DNA of 39,828 bases from assembly GCA_003165275.1 (NCBI GenBank), contig PLSW01000012.1, positions 1 through 39,828 on the forward strand, in the 5' to 3' direction. The notes below the pieces were generated by a model. The model saw nothing but the letters and a program-made list of their open reading frames with translations. It did no database searches and had not been told where the DNA came from. The translations under genes were made by a program, and so were the position numbers. The DNA comes from Caulobacteraceae bacterium. Its GTDB lineage: Bacteria > Pseudomonadota > Alphaproteobacteria > Caulobacterales > Caulobacteraceae. Shown piece after piece: positions 1-5,988 of this stretch (positions are counted from its first letter, which is position 1; the number at the start of each line of letters is the position of its first letter).

Positions 1-248
1 CGGTCCTGCTCTGAGACGATCAGGAAGAGGTCGTAACCATCCGCAACGGTCTCTTCGGCCGCTTTCCGAATGACATACTGTGCGACGGTGTCAGGGTTTG
101 TGAAGCCGTTGCCGTGAGCTTGGACCTGAACAGTGGTTTCATCCAGTCGCGTCGCTCGGACTCCACCGGTGAAGCCCAACTCCTGATAAGGCGTCGCGCA
201 ACCAGTCAGCGCCGCCGCCAGAACAAATAGCGCGATCTGTCGATTCAT
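1..248 (-). CDS. CC0125/CC1285-type lipoprotein, partial (3' end outside window)
   Basis: The minus-strand frame opens with ATG at 248 and runs off the left edge, so only the first 82 codons are visible. It is missing from the ORF track because it has no stop in the window. The product begins MNRQIALFVLAAALTGCATP, a short signal peptide with an LTGC lipobox, so it should be lipidated on Cys17 and held in the envelope. The following GFTGGVRATRLDETTVQVQ and GNGFTNPDTV segments resemble a small lipoprotein family that I recall being named after Caulobacter CC0125/CC1285; its function is unknown to me. A GGGAGG ribosome-binding site lies about 7 bases before the ATG. It follows the 308-826 gene on the same strand by 59 bases and may be cotranscribed with it. 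Confidence 0.78.
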   Translation of the reverse strand, partial: MNRQIALFVLAAALTGCATPYQELGFTGGVRATRLDETTVQVQAHGNGFTNPDTVAQYVIRKAAEETVADGYDLFLIVSEQD

Positions 249-307
249 GGACCCGCCTCCCTACGATGACCAATTGTGGTTTCAAAAAGCCCGTATATTT
301 GATCTCA

Positions 308-826
308 CTAACCAATCTTTTGTTTCAACGCCTCAATAGCGGCCAGTGTCTCGTCATAAAACGCCAGCAATACACTGGCCTTAGCCGATATGAACGGGCT
401 ACCTGCACATTCGGCCGCTGATTTATTGACGTTTGATCTGGCGCTGCTCAAAGACTTCAACGTAAGTGGAATTTGAATCCGCGTGAAGCTAAGCGCCGTA
501 TCCTCGTCGCGCCTGTCAACCATCAATGAATCCACCATCGCCAGCGTCGACAGGGCGTCTAGGTCATTGGTGACATCAGTCGTCGAATCCCGAAGACGGA
601 TTAGGCAATCAGTCGTTCCGTCGTCCTGACCCATTCGCAAACGGGAGAGTGAACCTTCGACCGCCTCGTTGAGGTCCCCCCCAAACGTGAGCGATCGACC
701 GTTTAACCCCAAGAGTGCTCGCGCATCGTCAATGGTCACGATGCCGCGTGCCCGCCTCGGCTCCCCAGCGTCGGCGGCGCTAGCGACAACAAAAAGCGCC
801 GCGACCGCAAGGAGGACGAATTTCAT
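308..826 (-). CDS. Secreted hypothetical protein
   Basis: A 172-residue protein I do not recognise. Residues 1-20 (MKFVLLAVAALFVVASAADA) form a clear Sec signal peptide with an A-x-A-type cleavage site and no lipobox, so the product is probably periplasmic. The mature part is soluble, lacks membrane segments, and carries two cysteines (CLIRLRD and AECAGSP) that could form a disulfide. It ends in an amphipathic helix (ETLAAIEALKQKIG). Base composition is visibly more A/T-rich than in the rest of the window. It is divergent from the XRE regulator at 926, and the intergenic space has two palindromes, so the regulator may control it. The stop is followed after 59 bases by the lipoprotein gene. 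No function can be assigned. Confidence 0.72.
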   Translation of the reverse strand: MKFVLLAVAALFVVASAADAGEPRRARGIVTIDDARALLGLNGRSLTFGGDLNEAVEGSLSRLRMGQDDGTTDCLIRLRDSTTDVTNDLDALSTLAMVDSLMVDRRDEDTALSFTRIQIPLTLKSLSSARSNVNKSAAECAGSPFISAKASVLLAFYDETLAAIEALKQKIG

Positions 827-850
827 GTCGTAAGCCCCTATCGCCCGATA

Positions 851-865
851 ACCACGATACGTGGT
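851..865. promoter_or_regulatory. Palindrome in divergent promoter (ACCACG-ATA-CGTGGT)
   Basis: A perfect inverted repeat with 6-base arms and a 3-base centre lies 25 bases upstream of the secreted-protein start (826) and 61 bases upstream of the regulator start (926). Its position between divergent genes makes it a candidate operator, possibly for the XRE protein. Binding has not been shown. Confidence 0.4.
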
Positions 866-908
866 CCACCATCACCACGCAACGTGCATGGACGCTGCGG
901 GCGGGCTT

Positions 909-925
909 GGGAACAAGCTGTTCCC
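909..925. promoter_or_regulatory. Palindrome abutting the XRE regulator start (GGGAACA-AGC-TGTTCCC)
   Basis: A perfect inverted repeat with 7-base arms and a 3-base centre ends at the base immediately before the ATG at 926. Short dyads at the promoter are typical autorepression operators of small XRE regulators. The dyad occupies the ribosome-binding-site position, so the mRNA might be leaderless, or translation may start at the upstream in-frame ATG (884), in which case the dyad would be inside the gene. It is not the direct-repeat GTTC-N7-GTTC LexA box of alphaproteobacteria. Confidence 0.5.
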
Positions 926-1258
926 ATGGAGCCCTTGGCCAGCCGACTGCGGGAGCGAGCACGCGAGCTAAACCTGTCTGACGCGGAGGTCGGGCGGCGC
1001 GCTGGTCTGTCTGAGCGCCGCTATGGGAATTATGTCCGCGGCGCCCGCGAACCGGACCTAGGCACGGTGCTGCGGATCTGTGCAGTGCTCGACGTCACGC
1101 CGAACGACTTGCTCCTCGCCCCCGAGCCGCCTGCCGGGTCGGATCGGGAGCGGTGGTTGGCCAGGCTCATGGCCTCAGGCCGCCAGCTGGGTGTCGAGGA
1201 CCTGAAGCTCGCCGTCGGCCAGTTGGAGGCCCTAATGGCGCACAGGAACACGCCTTAA
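926..1258 (+). CDS. XRE-family helix-turn-helix transcriptional regulator
   Basis: The 110-residue product starts MEPLASRLRERARELNLSD. Residues about 5-60 form a Cro/CI-type helix-turn-helix: LRERARELNLSDAEVGRRAG is helices 1-2, LSERRYGNYVRGAREPD is the recognition region, and LGTVLRICAVLDVTPNDLL is the usual final pair. The rest is a short helical tail, probably for dimerisation. I chose the internal ATG at 926 over 884 because the domain begins there and the extra 14 residues look unstructured; 884 remains possible. The gene is divergent from the secreted-protein gene, with perfect dyads between them, which suggests autoregulation and control of the neighbour (inference). No phage genes are adjacent. 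Confidence 0.85.
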   Translation: MEPLASRLRERARELNLSDAEVGRRAGLSERRYGNYVRGAREPDLGTVLRICAVLDVTPNDLLLAPEPPAGSDRERWLARLMASGRQLGVEDLKLAVGQLEALMAHRNTP

Positions 1259-1604
1259 CCGGGAGCGGACACGACTCACCAAAAGTGACAAGAAACGTCC
1301 AGCTCGCCGCAGTTTTTTGGTGGTGGGTGGATTTATGAATCCCCCCGACCCCTGCCCCCGTTCTCCCCGGATGGCTTAGCGCGATCATCCGGCTAAACGA
1401 CCCCACGATTGCCCCTGATGTATGGCAAGTTGTATGGTCAGGCTTTGGCGCGCATTTTCGCCTTAGGAATAAGGCGATACGGCGGACACCCCGTCCGCCA
1501 GTTCGGCTTCGGGCAGGGCGCCTTGCAGGACGAGTCCGGACGGGGGGGAACGAAGCAGGATGCCCTCCGACGCCTTGGCGCAGGAGGGCCGCCGCCGAAG
1601 GCGG
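1259..1604. other. Gene-free stretch with a start-less reading frame and hairpins
   Basis: No convincing gene is present. From about 1340 a plus-strand frame stays open and gives protein-like text (LSAIIRLNDPTIAPDVWQ, then VVWSGFGAHFRLRNKA) but has no ATG, GTG or TTG start after the TGA at 1337-1339. It may be a remnant of a decayed gene or chance. The ORF-track call at 1409-1633 overlaps it in another frame and has no supporting signal. From 1458 onward the stretch is dominated by hairpins, listed separately. A T6 run at 1314-1319 follows no clear GC stem, so I do not call a terminator. Confidence 0.4.
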
Positions 1605-1605
1605 T
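1458..1605. repeat. Cluster of tandem hairpins (REP-like intergenic repeat)
   Basis: Stem-loops follow each other closely: TCGCCTT/AAGGCGA (1458-1477), GGCGGAC/GTCCGCC (1481-1499), and GCCCTCC/GGAGGGC (1562-1589) with an inner CGCC-TT-GGCG stem; a GCCGCC/GGCGGT stem then overlaps the end of the acyl-CoA dehydrogenase gene. The minus-strand translation of the third hairpin reads PSCAKASEGILLR, a string I recall from spurious ORFs in many bacterial genomes, consistent with a dispersed palindromic repeat. Neither orientation has a T-tract after a stem, so this is not a classical terminator, though it could stop or stabilise the 3' end of converging transcripts. Confidence 0.5.
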
Positions 1606-2819
1606 CAGGCGCCCAGCAGCTGCCGCGCGATGACGTTTCGTTGGGTCTCGCTAGTCCCTGAATAGATGGTGGCCGCGCGCACGGCGAGGTGCTTGACCAT
1701 GGCGTGAGCGCCGACGTCCACATCGGCCCCCGCCCGCCCCAGGGCGGTCCAGCCGGCGGCGGCGTAGGGGCCGGCGGCCTCGGCGGACAGTTCGGCGATC
1801 CTCTGGTGCAATTCACTGCCGACCAGCTTCAGCATCGAGGGCGTCGTCTGATCGGCGCCGCCCGGGCGACCGGACGGGAGCGCCGCCAGCTCCAGCTGCT
1901 CAAAGGCCAGCAGCTCAATCTCCAGGCCGGCGAGGCGGCGGCGCAGGTCCTGGGCCTGATCGGGATCCACCGCCGCCACGGCCAGCGTCGCCCGCCGGTG
2001 CGCCCGGCGCACCAGGGCCGCCGGAGTGTTGTTGGCGCGGGCCAGCTGCATCAGCCGCTTCGCGACCGACCAGCCTTCGTCCTCCTCGCCCACTCGGTTG
2101 GCGACGGGCACGCGCACCGCGTCGAAGAACACCTGGTTGAACTCGTGATCGCCGGCGAGGCCCAGGATCGGCGTCACGGTCAGGCCGGGACTGTCCATGT
2201 CGATCAGCAGGAAGGTCAGCCCCTGCTGGCGGCGTTCGCCGTCGCGGGTGCGGACAATGGCGAACATACGATTGGAATGGTGGGCGCCGGTGGTCCAGAT
2301 CTTCGATCCGTCGACCACGTACTGGTCGCCCTGTCGTACGGCGCGGGTGGAGATGGCCGCCAAGTCCGACCCCGCGCCGGGTTCGGAGAAGCCCTGGCAC
2401 CAGAGGTCGTCGCCGGAGAGGATCGCCGGCAGATACCGCCGCTGTTGGGCGGGCGTGCCCATCTCGATCAGCAGCGGGCCGACGCTACGCAGGCCGCCGG
2501 CGAACAGCACCGGCGCGTCGTTCAGGGCGCATTCGCGGTCGAACAGGAAGCGCTGCCGCGGGGTCCACTCCGTGCCGCCCCAGGCCATGGGCCAAGCCGG
2601 CGCGATCCAGCCGCGCTCGAACAGGCGCCGATGCCAGGTCCGGCAGGCGCCGATCTCGGCGTGCACCCCGATGGTGTCGCGCCCCGCCGCCCGCAGATCG
2701 TCGGTGAGCGCGCGGGCCAGGAAGGCTCGGACTTCGGCGACGAAGGCCGCCTCGTCGGTAGCCAGGGCCGCGGACTGTCGCTCCATTGAAGTCGCAAGGC
2801 CGCCCATCACGTCGCCCAC
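1605..2819 (-). CDS. Acyl-CoA dehydrogenase family protein
   Basis: The 404-residue product has the full acyl-CoA dehydrogenase fold: a helical N-domain (about 15-135), a beta domain with the flavin-contact motif WCQGFSEPGAGSDLA (about 139-153) and KIWTTGAHHSNRMF (about 173-186), and a helical C-domain ending IYSGTSETQRNVIARQLLG. It should oxidise an acyl-CoA to the 2-enoyl-CoA with FAD. At the position of the usual catalytic Glu in the C-terminal YEGT motif this protein has Ser387 (YSGT). That is known in subfamilies that use another base or act as heteromers, such as pimeloyl-CoA or steroid-type enzymes. GTG 2819 is the longest start; Met codons at 2807 and 2786 are alternatives, and 2786 would fit the domain boundary. 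An FNR/FixK-like dyad lies 60 bases upstream. Confidence 0.88.
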   Translation of the reverse strand: MGDVMGGLATSMERQSAALATDEAAFVAEVRAFLARALTDDLRAAGRDTIGVHAEIGACRTWHRRLFERGWIAPAWPMAWGGTEWTPRQRFLFDRECALNDAPVLFAGGLRSVGPLLIEMGTPAQQRRYLPAILSGDDLWCQGFSEPGAGSDLAAISTRAVRQGDQYVVDGSKIWTTGAHHSNRMFAIVRTRDGERRQQGLTFLLIDMDSPGLTVTPILGLAGDHEFNQVFFDAVRVPVANRVGEEDEGWSVAKRLMQLARANNTPAALVRRAHRRATLAVAAVDPDQAQDLRRRLAGLEIELLAFEQLELAALPSGRPGGADQTTPSMLKLVGSELHQRIAELSAEAAGPYAAAGWTALGRAGADVDVGAHAMVKHLAVRAATIYSGTSETQRNVIARQLLGA

Positions 2820-3169
2820 ACCATCGCACGTCTCGCGACAGAGCAGCCTTGGCGCGGGGCGACGCGCGCGCGTTGAGGCAGATCAACGGTTCGGCCCTTT
2901 CGGCGCGGCGAGCCAGCGGGCCCAGCTTCACCGGAATCGCGGCGGTGAGGCGGCGGCAGGATGAACCTTGCCTGTCGGCCCCGCGCACGGCCCGTTCAGG
3001 TCGCGGGGACTAGGGTCAGCCCACGTTCGTCCTGCGTTCCTTGGGCGAGCCGGTTGGCTCTCCGGCGCCAGCCCGGGGCGTGGTCGCAAGGCCGCGCCCC
3101 ACCGCCCGCGACGATCGACGCGCGGGCAAATGGATAAACTGTCCCCGTCACCTGCCATGCTGGCGGGCG
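2820..3169. other. Gene-free stretch upstream of the acyl-CoA dehydrogenase
   Basis: No frame in these 350 bases gives a protein-like product with a start and ribosome-binding site; the ORF-track entries here are low-complexity Arg/Pro/Gly-rich shadows. It should hold the promoter of the acyl-CoA dehydrogenase and the 3' end of the upstream hypothetical transcript. The only distinct element I see is the FixK-like dyad at 2873-2886. Confidence 0.5.
2873..2886. promoter_or_regulatory. FNR/FixK-type box (TTGAGGCAGATCAA)
   Basis: This matches the TTGAT-N4-ATCAA consensus at 9 of 10 half-site positions. It is centred about 60 bases upstream of the acyl-CoA dehydrogenase start at 2819. It shares the 12-mer CAGATCAACGGT with the perfect box upstream of the monooxygenase gene (7605-7616). 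No convincing -10 sequence is visible at the expected distance. Confidence 0.35.
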
Positions 3170-4303
3170 CTAGCCCAGTTTCTCCAGCCGAATCATCAGC
3201 TGGGGTTTGCGCCCATGTCGTTCGCGGATCAATCGGAGCCGACGATCAAAGTCGTCGATCGAGCCGCGCGCCGCGGCGATGATCTTCAAGTCGCAGAGCA
3301 GGTCGACGGCGCGGGCGTAGGCGGCGGCGTGACGCAAGTTGATCTCGGCCTCGACCTCATCCCAGGGCTCGACGCCACGCAGCCCGATCGCCGCCAACCT
3401 CTCCTCACGCGCGTTGGCCGCCGCCGCCGCAAGCCGGCTCTGCTCAGCGGCCTGCAGGCGCGCCGCGACCTGCTCCCGGGCACGACGGCTCGTCGCCGCT
3501 CGGGCGCGTAGGTCTCCGGCAGTGCGGGCGGCCACCAGCGTCTTGGCGTCTCCGCGCGGCGCGCGCCCCCGCACCTTGGCGCGCAACTCCGCGCCAACAT
3601 GGGGGTCGCCGCTAAACAGCCGCGACAGCAAGAGGGTCTTCTCCGGGTCTGGCAGGGCGGCGATGATCTCTCCAACAACATCGATGGGTAGGTCGGCGGT
3701 ATCCGAACCGCCAGAAAGCTCCGCTGCGGCCTCGACCAGATCAGGGTCAATCGCGAAGAACGCCGCGAAGGCCTCCAACGCTGGCGTCAGCCGCCCAAGG
3801 CCCGGCAGCGGCTCCGGGTCATGGTCGTCGCAATCGCCATCCTCAACCGCCATCAGCCACAGCATGTAGAAGAGCCGAATATCGCCCCCCAGCAGGGCGG
3901 CGCGCAGTGGGGCCAGTTCGGCAAGCCGGCCCTCGCCGTCTGCCCAATCCTCCAGGTCCAACTCGTCGCGGCCGATGTCGAGAATGAGATTCCCGTCCGA
4001 AGACCGTAGCGATGCGCATTCGACTGACTCAAGACAGGCATCTGCAACGCGCCGGTCGACCAGCCGTTCGGGCAATCGGATCATCAGCCGTCGCGATCCC
4101 CAGTTCGCCAAATAGAGATGGAGATCGAACCAGCAGTCCATGAATTGGTCAGGATCGCCTTTGAAGTCCCCCCACTGGTACTCGTTAACAAAGCTGCCGG
4201 CGGTGATCGTCGCCCGCGTCGAAATATCTCGGAGCAAGGCGCGGTCGGACCCGCTCAACGGCCGATCGATCGCCAGAAACTCGTAGTATTGATATTCGCT
4301 CAT
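3170..4303 (-). CDS. Conserved hypothetical protein (YQYYEF N-terminus, coiled-coil C-terminal half)
   Basis: The product is 377 residues when started at ATG 4303 (MSEYQYYEFLAIDRPLSGSD). The ORF-track start at 4363 adds 20 residues with no obvious ribosome-binding site. The N-terminal third, with YYEFLAIDRPL, STRATIT, WGDFKGDP and LANWGSRRLMIRLP, recurs in uncharacterised bacterial proteins as far as I remember; no enzymatic motif stands out. The C-terminal part is rich in Arg, Ala and Glu and predicted to be helical or coiled coil (RARAATSRRAREQVAARLQAAEQSRLA in pieces). There is no signal peptide or membrane segment, so it is cytosolic. The gene lies 63 bases downstream of another small hypothetical on the same strand, suggesting a two-gene operon. 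Function unknown. Confidence 0.75.
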   Translation of the reverse strand: MSEYQYYEFLAIDRPLSGSDRALLRDISTRATITAGSFVNEYQWGDFKGDPDQFMDCWFDLHLYLANWGSRRLMIRLPERLVDRRVADACLESVECASLRSSDGNLILDIGRDELDLEDWADGEGRLAELAPLRAALLGGDIRLFYMLWLMAVEDGDCDDHDPEPLPGLGRLTPALEAFAAFFAIDPDLVEAAAELSGGSDTADLPIDVVGEIIAALPDPEKTLLLSRLFSGDPHVGAELRAKVRGRAPRGDAKTLVAARTAGDLRARAATSRRAREQVAARLQAAEQSRLAAAAANAREERLAAIGLRGVEPWDEVEAEINLRHAAAYARAVDLLCDLKIIAAARGSIDDFDRRLRLIRERHGRKPQLMIRLEKLG

Positions 4304-4366
4304 CACCGTGGCCGCTGTTTCGATGTGGAGAGAAGGCGATCTCGAGAACTTGACGCGGCTCAAGGG

Positions 4367-4777
4367 TCAAAGAGGGTGGAGTAGCTCGTCGTCCTGAAGA
4401 AGCCGAAGCGCCTTGGCCAGCGAAACGCCCGCGTAAACTGGCCACCATTTGCCTGTGTGCCGCATCCAGTAGATATCAAAACGATCGGGACCCACCCGGT
4501 CGATGCGCGCAAAGGGGGCGTCGAATTCCTCGCCAGGACTGTCCGGCTGCCCTGATCGGTACCGTTGAATGAAGCGATATCGACCTCCCGCCCATACGCC
4601 GTGGATGCCGACCGGGTAGTTCCACTCGGTCGGCCTGATCGCCGGCAGGAAGCGCGGGATCAGGATCTCGCGAATGAAGGCGTCGCAGGCGGTGACGATA
4701 GCCCGCTTTTCGGCCTCGTCCGGCTTGACCGGTCCGGGCGCGCGGATTGTCTGCGTCCATTGTTTCTTTCTAGCCAT
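4367..4777 (-). CDS. Conserved hypothetical protein, 136 aa
   Basis: A small basic cytosolic protein starting MARKKQWTQTIRAPG. A helical segment (EAEKRAIVTACDAFIREILIP) is followed by a beta-rich part with WNYPVGIHGVWAGGRYRFIQRY, FARIDRVGPDRFDIYWMRHTGKWWPVY and a short C-terminal helix (LAKALRLLQDD). Similar short proteins with the MRHTGxW segment occur in other bacteria, as far as I recall without an assigned function. It sits upstream of the YQYYEF protein on the same strand with only a short gap, and the two are probably cotranscribed. I have no evidence for enzymatic activity. Confidence 0.7.
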   Translation of the reverse strand: MARKKQWTQTIRAPGPVKPDEAEKRAIVTACDAFIREILIPRFLPAIRPTEWNYPVGIHGVWAGGRYRFIQRYRSGQPDSPGEEFDAPFARIDRVGPDRFDIYWMRHTGKWWPVYAGVSLAKALRLLQDDELLHPL

Positions 4778-4915
4778 AATCTCTACCCCGGGCCATCCTG
4801 CCGATAGTCGCGGGAAAGAGGGTCAGGACGCAACACTCAGACAATTCGTGGAGCACCGCATTTGGAAAATTCGCCCGCCACGCGGCGGCTGCGCCCCGCA
4901 TGCTGATTGGATGGC

Positions 4916-4940
4916 TTGCGCCGCGAGCATTGGCTATCAA
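4916..4940 (+). promoter_or_regulatory. Candidate sigma-73 (housekeeping) promoter
   Basis: TTGCGCC, 10 bases, then GCTATCAA, close to the Caulobacter housekeeping consensus TTGACGS-N10-14-GCTANAWC. It is oriented toward the methyltransferase-fold gene at 5014 and would give a leader of about 65 bases. Assigned by eye only. Confidence 0.35.
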
Positions 4941-5013
4941 CAACCTCCACCCCTGACATCCCCGCATACCTGCGCTATGCCTGCGACAAAGTCGCAACTT
5001 GGGAGCGGACGTC

Positions 5014-5775
5014 ATGAAGTTTGCAATTCTGGCCGGGGCGCTCGCCGCCGGTGTCCTGGTGACCGCGGGGTTCGGCGCCGCCGCCGCGCCCGCGCCGGGC
5101 AAGTCCATCGCCGACGCGGTGGCCGACCCGACCCGTCCCGCCGCCGACAAGGCCCTGGATGAGGCGCGCAAGCCCGCCGCGATCCTGAAATTCATTCACC
5201 TGAAGGCCGGCCAGAAGATCGTCGATCTCTTCCCGGGCCCCTATTGGGATCGGATGTTCGCCGACGTCGTCGGTCCGGACGGCAAGGTCTTCATGTTCCT
5301 GCCCACCGAGATCATCAAGGCCGAGGGCATGAAGACCGCCCCCGCCGACCAGTCCCACCCCTTCCCCGATCACCCCAACGTCACCGCCCTGGTTTCGCCG
5401 GTGAACGCCATGGCCATTCCCGAGCTGGTGGACGTCGTCTGGATCCGCCAGAACTACCACGACCTCTATGACCCGTTCATGGGCCCGGCCAATGTCCCGG
5501 CGTTCAACAAGCTCGTGTTCAACGCCCTGAAGAAGGGCGGCCTCTATGTGATCATCGACCATTCGGCGCCGGCGAAATCGGGGCTCGAGGACACCAACAC
5601 CACCCACCGCATCGACGCGGCGGTGGTGAAGCTCGACATGGCCGCCGCCGGCTTCAAGTTCGTCGGCGAGAGCAACGTCCTGCGCAACAAGGATGATGCC
5701 CGCGACAAGCTGGTGTTCGACAAGTCGATCCGCGGCAAGACCGACCAGTTCATCTACGTGTTCAGGAAGCCGTAG
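5014..5775 (+). CDS. Exported class I SAM-methyltransferase-fold protein (COG4798-like)
   Basis: The 253-residue product starts MKFAILAGALAAGVLVTAGFGAAAAPAPG, a clear signal peptide of about 25 residues, with GGGAGCGG 5 bases upstream of the ATG. The TTG at 4999 in the ORF track is inside the leader. The mature protein is a predicted methyltransferase: KPAAILKFIHLKAGQKIVDLFPGPYWDRMFADVVGP in pieces is motif I with its following helix, DVVWIRQNYHDLYD is the motif-IV strand, and KKGGLYVIIDHSA is the post-IV strand. COG4798-type proteins are annotated as predicted methyltransferases, but a substrate is not known to me. Export is odd because SAM is cytosolic, so the fold may serve another purpose. 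It is convergent with the monooxygenase gene, with a large inverted repeat between them. Confidence 0.85.
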   Translation: MKFAILAGALAAGVLVTAGFGAAAAPAPGKSIADAVADPTRPAADKALDEARKPAAILKFIHLKAGQKIVDLFPGPYWDRMFADVVGPDGKVFMFLPTEIIKAEGMKTAPADQSHPFPDHPNVTALVSPVNAMAIPELVDVVWIRQNYHDLYDPFMGPANVPAFNKLVFNALKKGGLYVIIDHSAPAKSGLEDTNTTHRIDAAVVKLDMAAAGFKFVGESNVLRNKDDARDKLVFDKSIRGKTDQFIYVFRKP

Positions 5776-5828
5776 CGGGCGATTGGCCGGCGGTCGCATT
5801 CGCTTGAAGTCGCGTTGCAAGACGGCCG

Positions 5829-5944
5829 GTGCGTGGTTCGAGACGCTCCCTGCGGTCGCCCTGACCATGACGAGGATATGGGATTGCAAGACCCTTAGTC
5901 ATGGTGAGGAGCGCGCTCTTTCGCGCGCGTCTCGAACCACGCAC
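5829..5944. repeat. Large intergenic inverted repeat
   Basis: Outer arms GTGCGTGGTTCGAGACGC (5829-5846) and its exact complement (5927-5944) enclose an inner ACCATGAC/GTCATGGT pair (5864-5871 and 5898-5905), so about 116 bases can fold into one long imperfect hairpin. An extra GCGCGC-rich hairpin lies in the right arm. The motif family (CGAGACGC with TCATGGTGAGGAGCGC) resembles dispersed palindromic intergenic repeats that I recall from Caulobacter, Sphingomonas and Rhizobiales genomes. It lies between two convergent genes, where such elements are common and may end both transcripts. Confidence 0.75.
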
Positions 5945-5988
5945 GCTCTCGCCACGGCCTGAATCAGCAGCGAACCTGAGTTCCGCCC

